A stretch of 64,000 bases of DNA from Shewanella profunda. GTDB lineage: Bacteria > Pseudomonadota > Gammaproteobacteria > Enterobacterales > Shewanellaceae. Position 1 is the first letter of the stretch. Every line of letters begins with the position of its first letter. Under the pieces are notes generated by a model. That model was not told the DNA's origin and did no database searches. It was given only the letters and a program-made list of their open reading frames with translations. Location: the NCBI RefSeq assembly GCF_023283765.1, contig NZ_JAKILG010000012.1, forward strand, positions 39,071 through 103,070. Direction: 5' to 3'. Both the position numbers and the translations under genes were made by a program. Below are positions 56,954 through 64,000 of this stretch, piece after piece.

Positions 56954-57366
56954 TAAAATAAACTCCAAGGGTTACGGTAACGTCTGCGCACCTGAGGCTG
57001 CGAAGCTGACGTGATTTTAAGTTTGGCACCTGCCAAGGTTTGGTTGCTCTCTTTACTCACCATGACAAATTGAATATCAGTCAAGGTGCTTACCTTTATG
57101 CTTATAGTGTGTTGATTGAGCGAATCATTACACCATTTTGGATAGGCTGGATTGTCGGATAAAATACAAATTAGCTCATTGTGAGAAAGCTCCCAGCGCA
57201 ATTCCACCTTGATTTCACAGGCTTGGTCATCATTACTGGTGATGCAAATTTCCGGTGTTACCCTAAGACTGGTGATCTTATTAGATTTTGCCTGTGCGCC
57301 ATTGTTACCCATTAAACCGAGGCTTAGAGCTAACACACAAAGCAACCTAATTCGACAGGGAGTCAC
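56953..57366 (-). CDS. Exported DUF3019 protein
   Basis: A 137-residue protein with a signal peptide (RIRLLCVLALSLGLMGNNGAQA) and four mature cysteines (CITSNDDQACEI, ELICILS, KWCND) that suit two disulfides. DUF3019 is known from Shewanella and Vibrio, usually next to this MipA/two-component set. Start GTG at 57366, 6 bases after mipA. Function is unknown; a periplasmic sensor partner is possible. Confidence 0.8.
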   Translation of the reverse strand: MTPCRIRLLCVLALSLGLMGNNGAQAKSNKITSLRVTPEICITSNDDQACEIKVELRWELSHNELICILSDNPAYPKWCNDSLNQHTISIKVSTLTDIQFVMVSKESNQTLAGAKLKITSASQPQVRRRYRNPWSLF

Positions 57367-57371
57367 TAATG

Positions 57372-58232
57372 CTAAAACCTATAGGCTGCGCCAACAAAAT
57401 ACGTGCTGCTGTAGTCTTCATCAAGCAAGGGACTGGCGGCAATTTCATTGGCAATTTGAGTGTAACGAACTGCCAATAGCAGATCCCAATTGTCTGTTAA
57501 TATATAGCGTGCCGTTACTTCTGCACCTTTATTCCAACCTGAGCTAGCTTGATACTTTTGGCTCCAATAGGCATTTTCACTGGGGCGAATGCCATAGTAA
57601 TAGTCCACTACATTTTGACTCTTCCAATCCAAAACTAGCGATAAATCGAGAATCCATCGATTTACATTCCAACCATACGTCCACTTTATTTGTGCCTCTG
57701 AGCCAGAGTGCACACTGAACATATCATGGGAATATGCCAACCTGATTGTACCTAATTGACTATAAATAAAGGCTTCAACACCACCCAGTACTGCAAAGTG
57801 ACGTGATTCTAATGAATTAAAGACGGGTTCAGGTTCACTGCTAAGTGCGGGGCGCTCTGTAAAACTGGTTGCGGTTTGCGAGCTGCGATCAAGAAATATA
57901 TTAGAGGGGTCCCAGCGATAGAAATAGGCTCTGTCCAAGCTATAGCTTGTCACTAAATTAACACTAAAATGCTCCTGCTCAGTCAAACTGTAGCCGATAT
58001 TACCGTTATCGAAAAACCAACGCTCGCCGTAGTAAGCGACCGTTGGGATAAAGAATACAGGAATATCGTCAAAATCTTTTAATGGATTGGTTTTTTGCCC
58101 CCATCCAATTGCTACACCTAAATCCCAATTTCGCATTTCAATACATTCATGTTTCGTCGAGCATGACTCTTTCGCCATTCCTATAAAAGGGATGCCGAGG
58201 GTAGTTAGCAAGATCAGTAAAATACGATACAT
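57372..58232 (-). CDS. MipA/OmpV family outer-membrane protein
   Basis: A 286-residue outer-membrane barrel: signal peptide (MYRILLILLTTLGIPFIGMA), WDLGVAIGWGQKTNPL, IPVFFIPTVAYYGERWFFDNGNIGY, and a final YFVGAAYRF strand. It matches MipA/OmpV. It is first in the operon mipA-DUF3019-RR-HK. The ATG at 58232 starts the signal peptide; an upstream start at 58280 is less likely. Confidence 0.85.
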   Translation of the reverse strand: MYRILLILLTTLGIPFIGMAKESCSTKHECIEMRNWDLGVAIGWGQKTNPLKDFDDIPVFFIPTVAYYGERWFFDNGNIGYSLTEQEHFSVNLVTSYSLDRAYFYRWDPSNIFLDRSSQTATSFTERPALSSEPEPVFNSLESRHFAVLGGVEAFIYSQLGTIRLAYSHDMFSVHSGSEAQIKWTYGWNVNRWILDLSLVLDWKSQNVVDYYYGIRPSENAYWSQKYQASSGWNKGAEVTARYILTDNWDLLLAVRYTQIANEIAASPLLDEDYSSTYFVGAAYRF

Positions 58233-58596
58233 TTGAACGTTACGGGTCGAAGTAGTGATAATTTGGAAAGAGATTAGCATTTTATGCTTAATTCGACAGA
58301 GGTTTCAGCTGCTGAGATGCAAAATGATACAGATATCAAATAATAACTGAAGTGTGGAACCCGCAATTTATTGAAATACATGGTCAAAGTACTAAGCGCT
58401 TAGTTTGCGGGTGGTTATGCGGTAATACAATATGTTAAGCGTTATGACTGTTTGTGGGTAAAATAGTGACTATATGGATGCGACAAGTGGTGTATTTGAA
58501 CCAGTTTAGCAAGGATAGAGTGCCATTCAATGGGGTGAATGGCACGGCAGAAAGCAGTGAAAGCAAGATCACGCGAAAGGAAGCTGTGAGTCAATC
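58233..58596. other. Region upstream of the MipA operon
   Basis: There is no gene. It holds a 14-bp perfect palindrome ACTAAGCGCTTAGT (58391-58404), a candidate operator for the MipA operon, and a 10-bp-stem hairpin GTGCCATTCA / TGAATGGCAC (58520-58545) that may end the small downstream-facing gene at 58597. Confidence 0.4.
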
Positions 58597-58833
58597 TTAG
58601 TTGAGTTCTTTAATGGTTTGATAGCCCAATTCAGTCAATTGATCGTTCACACAATCGAGTACGTATTGTGGTAATTCGGCGTTTTCGATCTGATCCTCTG
58701 ATGCCATCTGTTGGCATACTTCAGTCAGCTGAGCTACGTCGGATGCCGATGCCGGTGGTAGGGTTGATTCATCGGCAAAGGGGGCGAAACTGACTAATGC
58801 CGACAGAGTGATAACAGCTGATAACTTCTTCAT
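58597..58833 (-). CDS. Small exported protein, unknown function
   Basis: A 78-residue protein with signal peptide MKKLSAVITLSALVSFAPFA. The mature part is acidic and helical with two cysteines (TEVCQQMASEDQIENAELPQYVLDCVND), so it may hold one disulfide. AAGGAAA precedes the ATG. The family is not recognised. It is monocistronic. Confidence 0.7.
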   Translation of the reverse strand: MKKLSAVITLSALVSFAPFADESTLPPASASDVAQLTEVCQQMASEDQIENAELPQYVLDCVNDQLTELGYQTIKELN

Positions 58834-59511
58834 TTTATTTCCTTTAGTTATTGATTGTTAACAACAGACTAAGATTTGTCCTCTTAATTTTATGCGTCAA
58901 CAGCAGCAATTTATCACTGCTATTATTTTTTAGATATAAATAATTTTTAGCTAATTTTGCTGAATCCATTTTTCCGCGCGTGGCTTGTAAATATCCCCCA
59001 ATGTTAAGGGGATTTATTCTCCGTCACTACACAGATATTTGTCATCGAACTGTCAAACCAAAATCAGTCCACTGACAACGGTGAGCATTCATCGTCATGC
59101 CTTAACAAATCTTCTTGGATATGCCGTTCATACTCGTGTTTGTTTTATTGAGTCGGTGTTGCGCGGAAAGTTCCACCTGCTACCGTTGCGTAGTCGTTAC
59201 TATTTTGTCAAAAGTGCAGTTTATGTCACTCTTCTTTCTTTATTGGGATGAAGTTAATAAATTTACCTCTTTAAGCTTAAGCTCGGCCTTATATTTTGTA
59301 AGGCTTAAAAAGCAAATTATGAGCTGCTGCAAATATCAAGAATAAATCGCGATATGACGCATGTTTTTGCAGAAAATTATGGTAGTTAATTGAATCTAAA
59401 AAGAATATTTATCACTTAAAATTTAAAAATACTAATGTATAAATTTTTTTAATTATAAGCATTTGATATTTAGTGGTTATTTTATGTTTTGTTGATATTT
59501 AAATCTTTACA

Positions 59512-59540
59512 TTGCGAGTATTGTTTATGTCTACTAGAAT
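59512..59540 (+). promoter_or_regulatory. Promoter of satP
   Basis: TTGCGA (59512-59517), 17 bases, TAGAAT (59535-59540). The leader to the start codon would be about 80 bases. Confidence 0.45.
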
Positions 59541-59586
59541 GCGCCGCTTGCTAAAATAGATAAGCTTAGCGCATGTTTTTAATATA

Positions 59587-59600
59587 TTGATTTAAATCAA
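59587..59600. promoter_or_regulatory. FNR/EtrA-type site in the satP leader
   Basis: TTGATTTAAATCAA is a perfect match to TTGAT-N4-ATCAA. It lies 27 bases before the satP start and downstream of the predicted promoter, so it would repress rather than activate. AT-rich context raises the chance of coincidence. Confidence 0.5.
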
Positions 59601-59627
59601 ATTAATAAATTCTCTAGGAGATCGGTA

Positions 59628-60191
59628 GTGTCGACAAAACTGGCTAATCCAGCACCATTAGGTTTAATGGGCTTTGGTATGACGACGATTCTGTTAAACA
59701 TCCATAATGCGGGATATTTCCCTATTGATTCAATGATCTTAGCCATGGGGATATTTTATGGTGGCATTGGTCAAGTCATTGTTGGCATTATGTGTTTTAT
59801 GCGCGGGGATACCTTTGGAACCACGGCTTTTACATCCTATGGATTGTTTTGGTTAACCCTTGTTGGATTAATTCTTATGCCCAATGCTGGCGTTGCGGCG
59901 AGTCCAACGTATTTTATGGGATGGTATCTGACGCTTTGGGGGGTATTTACGGCGTTTATGTTTGTGGGTTCACTGCGATATCCAAGGGCTAAGCAATTTG
60001 TTTTTGGTTCACTTACCGTGTTGTTCTTCCTACTCGCCGCTCGAGATTTTACGGGTAATGCTTTAATTGGCACGATTGCAGGCTTTGAGGGCATTATTTG
60101 TGGTGCCAGTGCGATTTACTTTGCGATGGCGCTGGTGATAAACAATGAATATGGTCGTACTATTCTACCGATTGGTGAGTTGAAAAAATAA
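59628..60191 (+). CDS. satP: Acetate/succinate transporter SatP (YaaH family)
   Basis: A 187-residue protein with six membrane helices. The signature NPAPLGLMGFGMTTILLNIHNAG is the GPR1/FUN34/YaaH motif. It imports acetate (and succinate in E. coli) with protons. Start is GTG at 59628 with AGGAGA 8 bases upstream. It is monocistronic. Confidence 0.9.
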   Translation: MSTKLANPAPLGLMGFGMTTILLNIHNAGYFPIDSMILAMGIFYGGIGQVIVGIMCFMRGDTFGTTAFTSYGLFWLTLVGLILMPNAGVAASPTYFMGWYLTLWGVFTAFMFVGSLRYPRAKQFVFGSLTVLFFLLAARDFTGNALIGTIAGFEGIICGASAIYFAMALVINNEYGRTILPIGELKK

Positions 60192-60217
60192 CGATCAGGG
60201 ACGGGGCTATCGACAAC

Positions 60218-60243
60218 AGGCTGATGAAAATCAGCCTTTTTTC
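60218..60243 (+). terminator. Terminator of satP
   Basis: AGGCTGAT-GAAA-ATCAGCCT followed by TTTTTT. Confidence 0.85.
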
Positions 60244-60246
60244 TGT

Positions 60247-60717
60247 TCAGTTTTTGGCTTTTATGTAAGCGATAGCTGAGTTATCTAGACTGCTTGAAGA
60301 GATATAACTGGTTCCTGCTTTATGGGTGATCAAAAAACCTTTTTCAGTTTCGTTAATGCGATATATATCCGTCCATAGTATTTGGCTATTCACATACTGT
60401 GATTGAGTGCGAATGCCCTGTTCATCAATCGTGAGAGTAACGTCATTACTAGCCGCTTTACTTATCATCTGACGCATAAGCCACCAAGCTTTATGGTATT
60501 TCACATTCAGCGCTTCGATAACACCTAGTCCGACAAAAAAGTATGCAAGATATAAGTTGATATCAGTAAATATCAGCGCAATGCCGATAAATACCAGTCC
60601 AATCCCTTTGTAGTAGGGTTTGAGTGTGGGATCGGGGACGACAGATTGGGTATAACATTCATCAAAATGTGCTTTATCCAAAATATAAGTCGTGGAATAG
60701 GAATAGGGTGTAGTCAT
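60247..60717 (-). CDS. YcxB-like membrane protein
   Basis: A 156-residue protein with two membrane helices in the middle (GIGLVFIGIALIFTDINLYLAYFFVGLGVIEAL) and a C-terminal YcxB-like beta domain (VTLTIDEQGIRTQSQYVNSQILWTDIYRINETEKGFLI). The function of YcxB proteins is unknown. It is convergent with satP. Confidence 0.75.
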   Translation of the reverse strand: MTTPYSYSTTYILDKAHFDECYTQSVVPDPTLKPYYKGIGLVFIGIALIFTDINLYLAYFFVGLGVIEALNVKYHKAWWLMRQMISKAASNDVTLTIDEQGIRTQSQYVNSQILWTDIYRINETEKGFLITHKAGTSYISSSSLDNSAIAYIKAKN

Positions 60718-60805
60718 AGTTTCATCAAATTAAGATCTCGCTTTGTGGCAGCTAGTGTAACGATTCGTGATCTTAAAGTAACTATTACCGTTTTGTCGTC
60801 TTTTG

Positions 60806-60860
60806 TTTTCAGGCTCGGTGGGCTGGAAATTAGCTAATTTAAGCCCACTGAGCCTGAAAA
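60806..60860 (-). terminator. Long hairpin after the VOC gene
   Basis: TTTTCAGGCTCGGTGGGCT (60806-60824) pairs with AGCCCACTGAGCCTGAAAA (60842-60860) with one mismatch; the loop holds AAATTAGCTAATTT, itself a palindrome. It lies about 90 bases after the VOC stop. Confidence 0.6.
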
Positions 60861-60947
60861 ACTCAACCATTGCGTACGCGGTTGCGGTCTATTTTTATTG
60901 ATATCGATGGTTTGATAGCAATACAGTTGTTCGTCGTAGCATTCAGA

Positions 60948-61364
60948 TTAATAACGGTTTCGCTCTGCGGGAATATCACTTAAATACTCCACAAACTCCA
61001 CTTCAAACCCATGGGCGTCGAAGAAGTAAATATTGCGCCGATAGGGGTCTTCCATGCCATCTTTGGCAATGGGGAATCCAGCTTGGGTTAATCTTGCTAT
61101 CACGGCATCCAAGTTGTCAGTCACAAAGGCAAAATGTGCGAGGCCTATTTGATGACCAGCCAAATCGCGGTTTTCACCTTCACCATTGTCACTAAAAGCA
61201 ATGTATTGATAATCATCGCCAAAATGAATCCAATTACGGGGTTTGCCGTACCAAGTGCCCTTATCACCCCCGCGAACACGCCAGTGGGGAAAAGCCGCTT
61301 GATAAAAGCGCAGTGCTGCGGGGATGTCGTCTACCACTAAGTTGATATGTTCTAATTGCATCAT
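60948..61364 (-). CDS. VOC-family (glyoxalase/bleomycin-resistance fold) protein
   Basis: A 138-residue protein of two beta-alpha-beta3 units: LEHINLVVDDIPAALRFYQAAFP and GLAHFAFVTDNLDAVIARLTQAGFP, ending FFDAHGFEVEFVEY. The His, His and Glu metal ligands of VOC proteins are present at the usual places. The substrate is unknown. AAGGAA is upstream. It is 56 bases after the flavin reductase and shares its divergent regulator. Confidence 0.85.
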   Translation of the reverse strand: MMQLEHINLVVDDIPAALRFYQAAFPHWRVRGGDKGTWYGKPRNWIHFGDDYQYIAFSDNGEGENRDLAGHQIGLAHFAFVTDNLDAVIARLTQAGFPIAKDGMEDPYRRNIYFFDAHGFEVEFVEYLSDIPAERNRY

Positions 61365-61420
61365 AATGCGTTCCTTGTAATGATTTTAGTCGGTTGATTG
61401 TGGTTAAAATCTCAAGCCGC

Positions 61421-62035
61421 TCACATACCGTAACAGTATTCCTGCTGCTTTGGGTACGGCTGATTGGCATGTCGCTCACGAATGGGGGCAAGTGCTTGGG
61501 CATATTGATGCAGCATATGTAGGCTGTATTGCACTCTTTCCCTGAGTGCGATATCACGGACGCCCTCGGGAATGGCATTGAGCACGTTGCTGACATTGCG
61601 AATGATTAAGTGATCGGGAATGGGCACTAATTTATTGTTTTTGAGTGCATTCATCTTCACTTCAACGATCGGATAAGTACCGCCAATGCCACTCGATACT
61701 GAAATCAGCAGGGTGGGTTTATGGGCGGTTTCTTCGCGAGTACACATCAACAAAAAGTTTTTCAGTAGCGGGGAAGCCATGCCACCCCACTCAGGCGTGA
61801 TCAGCACTAACGCATCGGCTTCATCGACTCTTTGTTCTATTTCTGGCCAGTGCTCACCCTTGTTGTCCTCCTCGCCATCCCAGAAGGGTAGATTAAACTG
61901 GCATAACTCTAAGTGATGTATCGTGTCGTAACCCATTGCATGCGGCGACGAAAAACTACTTTCGGCGATATAACGGGCGACTTTTGCACTCTGAGAATCG
62001 GGCCTTTGGCTGGTGCTGATGATGAGTAATTTCAT
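61421..62035 (-). CDS. NAD(P)H-dependent FMN reductase family protein
   Basis: A 204-residue flavodoxin-fold protein: LLIISTSQRPDSQSAKVARYI (phosphate loop), ITPEWGGMASPLLKNFL (flavin contact) and SSGIGGTYP. Such enzymes reduce FMN or quinones. It is divergent from the cysteine-rich regulator and followed by the VOC gene, so the two probably form one regulated unit. Confidence 0.83.
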   Translation of the reverse strand: MKLLIISTSQRPDSQSAKVARYIAESSFSSPHAMGYDTIHHLELCQFNLPFWDGEEDNKGEHWPEIEQRVDEADALVLITPEWGGMASPLLKNFLLMCTREETAHKPTLLISVSSGIGGTYPIVEVKMNALKNNKLVPIPDHLIIRNVSNVLNAIPEGVRDIALRERVQYSLHMLHQYAQALAPIRERHANQPYPKQQEYCYGM

Positions 62036-62074
62036 TAAGTAAACCTATTTGTTTATAAATTATTTATAAGGTAA

Positions 62075-62107
62075 TTACTTTATTTAATTTTGTAAATACT
62101 AAAGTAA
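62075..62107. promoter_or_regulatory. Inverted repeat in the divergent promoter of the flavin reductase and its regulator
   Basis: TTACTTTA (62075-62082) and TAAAGTAA (62100-62107) form an inverted repeat 25 bases apart centre to centre, in the 148-base gap between the two divergent genes. It is a candidate operator for the HTH regulator. Confidence 0.5.
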
Positions 62108-62183
62108 ATAAAAAAGTTTATTTATTATTGTGGAAAATAAGCAGATTAAGGGATAATGCCAGAGTCAAAAGTGCGGAGGTTGG

Positions 62184-62816
62184 ATGAAAACCACTGATAA
62201 AATCCTTCAATTACTTAAATTACGTGGCCCATTAACGGCTAAAACCCTAGCAGGGGAATTAGCACTAACGACTATGGGGGTACGTCAGCATCTTCAAGCC
62301 CTAGAGGACACTGGAGATGTAAATATTGAAGACCGAATTGAGGGGCGTGGTCGCCCAACTCGTTACTGGGGATTAACGGCGCAGAGCCAACATCATTTTG
62401 TGGATCGCCATGGGGAGTTAACGGTACAACTTATTGATTCCGTAAAAATGATCTTTGGAGATAACGGATTGGATCAACTTATCAGCCATAGAGAGCACAG
62501 TGCCTTTGTGGAGTATCGCGCTGCAATGGCCGGAACAACTGATGTACCTAGCCGTCTTGCTGTGTTAGTTGAACTGAGATCGCGTGAAGGTTATATGGCA
62601 ACCCAAGATGAAGCTGATGGTGCCTATTGGTTGCTGGAAAACCATTGTCCTATATGTGCGGCGGCAACTCGCTGCTTGAATTTTTGCCGCTCAGAACTGC
62701 AATTATTCCAGCAACTATTTGCGGATATCGCCACAGTGAATCGAGAAGAACATATTATCGAAGGTGCACGCCGTTGTGCTTATCGAATGGTTCCACTCAG
62801 TCCCCAAGTACCTTAA
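62184..62816 (+). CDS. HTH transcriptional regulator with C-terminal cysteine cluster (SufR-like)
   Basis: A 210-residue regulator. N-terminal winged helix (ILQLLKLRGPLTAKTLAGELALTTMGVRQHLQALE...GRGRPTRYW) and a C-terminal cysteine set: HCPICAAATRCLNFCRSE plus ARRCAYRM. This layout (HCPI, C, C, then C in the last helix) is like SufR-type DeoR/ArsR-like regulators that bind a 4Fe-4S cluster. It may therefore sense oxygen, iron or redox state (inference). Its GGAGG is 5 bases upstream. It is divergent from the flavin reductase. Confidence 0.8.
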   Translation: MKTTDKILQLLKLRGPLTAKTLAGELALTTMGVRQHLQALEDTGDVNIEDRIEGRGRPTRYWGLTAQSQHHFVDRHGELTVQLIDSVKMIFGDNGLDQLISHREHSAFVEYRAAMAGTTDVPSRLAVLVELRSREGYMATQDEADGAYWLLENHCPICAAATRCLNFCRSELQLFQQLFADIATVNREEHIIEGARRCAYRMVPLSPQVP

Positions 62817-62879
62817 AGGCCATTTTTAAGGATGTATATTTCTGTGATAGTTAGTTCTTTTTTATGATTTTGAGGCGAT

Positions 62880-63590
62880 ATGCAATCTAAACGTGGTCGA
62901 CTCGATAGATATGTGAGTGTGAAGGCGAATATTCCCCGCAAATCGGTGCGCGATTTACTGCTATCAGGGCGTGTACGAGTGGATGGTGAGATTGTTAAAG
63001 ATATGGACAGACAAGTAGATGAGTTCTCCCATATTCAGCTTGATGATCAAATTTTACAGGCCAATACCCCCGTTTATGTCATGTTGCACAAGCCTGTTGG
63101 TGTGGTGAGTGCCACTAAGGATAATCAACATAAAACCGTAATTGAACTACTCGCCTGCGAACATCGCCATGGGTTGCATATCGCGGGTCGACTGGATTTA
63201 AATTCTTCTGGATTATTACTGCTGACTAACGATAGTCGATGGTCCGAGGCGCTTATGTCACCAACACAAAAAGTAGATAAAGTGTATCGTGTTACCCTTA
63301 CCAATCCCCTAACGCACGAATACATAACTGCATTTGCCGATGGTATGTATTTTGGTTTTGAAGAGATTACGACGCAACCCGCAAAGTTGGTTATCCTCGA
63401 TCCCCATGTGGCTGAAGTCACGTTAAAAGAAGGGAAATACCATCAAATCAAGCGCATGTTTGGTCGATTTCGTAATCCTGTGATGGGTCTTCATCGGTTA
63501 TCGATTGGCGATATAGTGTTGGATGAACAGCTTCAACCCGGTGAGAGCCGAACTCTCACCGCAGCAGAAATTGCTTCTATAAAAATTTAA
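62880..63590 (+). CDS. rsuA: 16S rRNA pseudouridine synthase (RsuA family)
   Basis: A 236-residue enzyme: N-terminal S4 domain (RLDRYVSVKANIPRKSVRDLLLSGRVRVDG), catalytic GRLDLNSSGLLLLTND with Asp, and KEGKYHQIKRMF. RsuA makes pseudouridine 516 in 16S rRNA; length and motif order fit RsuA better than RluB/E/F. The ATG at 62880 follows GAGG. It lies 63 bases after the regulator, possibly on the same transcript. Confidence 0.85.
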   Translation: MQSKRGRLDRYVSVKANIPRKSVRDLLLSGRVRVDGEIVKDMDRQVDEFSHIQLDDQILQANTPVYVMLHKPVGVVSATKDNQHKTVIELLACEHRHGLHIAGRLDLNSSGLLLLTNDSRWSEALMSPTQKVDKVYRVTLTNPLTHEYITAFADGMYFGFEEITTQPAKLVILDPHVAEVTLKEGKYHQIKRMFGRFRNPVMGLHRLSIGDIVLDEQLQPGESRTLTAAEIASIKI

Positions 63591-63722
63591 GCTTAGCGCC
63601 GATTTCATATTAAAGTTTAACGGCGCAGACTTGACTGCTGCATACTGCTGGCAAGATTTGTCAGATTGATGACTGACTCACTTAACTCCGAAGCTGAAGA
63701 AAATTTTACCCTAGATACAAAA

Positions 63723-63743
63723 AAACCTCGCTAAGCGAGGTTT
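63723..63743 (-). terminator. Terminator of the tRNA-Leu operon
   Basis: AAACCTCGC-TAA-GCGAGGTTT; on the minus strand it is followed by TTTTTTT. It lies 6 bases after the first tRNA. Confidence 0.85.
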
Positions 63744-63749
63744 AAATGT

Positions 63750-63836
63750 TGGTACAGATGAGAGGACTTGAACCTCCACGCCCTTGCGAGCACCAGCACC
63801 TGAAGCTGGCGTGTCTACCAATTCCACCACATCTGC
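63750..63836 (-). tRNA. tRNA-Leu (CAG), last of the array
   Basis: 87 bases with encoded CCA. Anticodon stem CCAGC-TTCAGGT-GCTGG gives anticodon CAG; there is a long variable arm (TGCTCGCAAGGGCG), GGTTCAAGTCC T-loop and a GCAGATG/CATCTGT acceptor stem with a G-U first pair. Confidence 0.96.
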
Positions 63837-63880
63837 ATTGGTATTCGGGAGTTAACCGAATTAAAACTTGAATTGCAATT

Positions 63881-63967
63881 TGGTACAGGTGAGAGGACTT
63901 GAACCTCCACGCCCTTGCGAGCACCAGCACCTGAAGCTGGCGTGTCTACCAATTCCACCACATCTGC
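63881..63967 (-). tRNA. tRNA-Leu (CAG), second copy with an acceptor-stem mismatch
   Basis: Identical to the copy at 63750-63836 except for one base: acceptor 3' strand is CACCTGT instead of CATCTGT, leaving an A-C mismatch at the fifth pair (A5-C68). Anticodon CAG. The encoded CCA is present. Confidence 0.93.
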
Positions 63968-64000
63968 ATTGGTATTCGGGAGTTAACCGAATTAAAACTT

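Larger units (their letters stand above)
58834..59627. other. Long AT-rich intergenic region upstream of satP
   Basis: About 790 bases. Short plus-strand frames near 59039-59345 lack ribosome sites and look accidental. The right part holds the satP promoter, a dyad GCGCCGCTTG...AAGCTTAGCGC (59543-59573) in the predicted leader, and an FNR-like site. Confidence 0.5.
63750..64000 (-). repeat. 131-bp tandem repeat carrying tRNA-Leu
   Basis: The tRNA and the following spacer (ATTGGTATTCGGGAG...ATTAAAACTT) repeat with a 131-base period; the second unit runs to the window end. More copies may follow beyond it. Confidence 0.9.

Noticed and set aside
59039..59345. Two overlapping plus-strand frames of about 70 codons in the satP upstream region
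   Set aside because: No ribosome site, no family pattern and residue content like random AT-rich translation.

Overview
The window is chromosomal DNA of a gammaproteobacterium, most likely Shewanella (S. putrefaciens/oneidensis/baltica type). This is inferred from the gene order and protein families, not from a database search. The order hugA-hutX-hugZ, ispB/rplU-rpmA-obgE, yjjPB-folA, apaH-apaG-rsmA-pdxA-surA-lptD, amgK-murU-djlA, and cysM beside a sulfate ABC transporter is what I expect of a Shewanella core chromosome. Moderate GC, Shewanella-type small proteins (DUF3144, DUF3718, DUF3019 families) and many GTG/TTG starts agree with this.

Layout. 1-6.5 kb: iron-regulated heme uptake (tonB divergent from a heme receptor, cytosolic heme carrier and heme-degrading HugZ, with a Fur box between) followed by an ABC exporter. 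6.5-9.5 kb: an acyl-CoA ligase and a second methionine aminopeptidase coupled to a ParD-like protein. 9.7-13.7 kb: ccoG with a recognisable sigma-54 promoter and, next to it, a PAS/sigma-54 activator; both upstream regions carry the same palindromic operator; then a membrane thioredoxin. 13.9-21.7 kb: housekeeping (LysE, ung, ispB, rplU-rpmA-obgE, yjjPB, folA). 21.9-31 kb: a chemoreceptor and the conserved apaH-apaG-rsmA-pdxA-surA-lptD cluster. 31.1-35.4 kb: peptidoglycan recycling (amgK-murU), djlA, a small beta-barrel and a hydroxyacid dehydrogenase.

35.4-39.3 kb is the accessory part: six attC recombination sites bound five gene cassettes, all on the minus strand, with no integron integrase in the window (a CALIN, cluster of attC sites lacking an integrase). 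Cassette stop codons lie inside the attC core sites. The cargo is a DUF4145/HEPN-type protein, a 264-residue orphan, a cysteine-less AhpD-like protein with a coupled 57-residue protein, an exported TPR-like protein, and two overlapping membrane microproteins.

39.3-48.2 kb: two envelope lipoproteins of unknown role (one DUF3142), an RluA-type pseudouridine synthase, purT and a yiaW-yiaV-like pair. 48.5-54.4 kb: sulfate transporter cysA-cysW-cysT-sbp divergent from cysM; this block is flanked by a fragment and an intact copy of the same DUF4136 lipoprotein gene. 55-58.2 kb: a MipA/OmpV-DUF3019-response regulator-histidine kinase operon. 59.6-63.6 kb: a SatP acetate transporter, a YcxB-family protein, a cysteine-rich HTH regulator divergent from a flavin reductase and a VOC protein, and an rsuA-type gene. 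The window ends in a tandem array of tRNA-Leu(CAG).

The best candidates for something undescribed are the attC cassette cargo, the ccoG sigma-54 switch, the ParD-like/aminopeptidase unit and the DUF3142/TPR lipoprotein pair.
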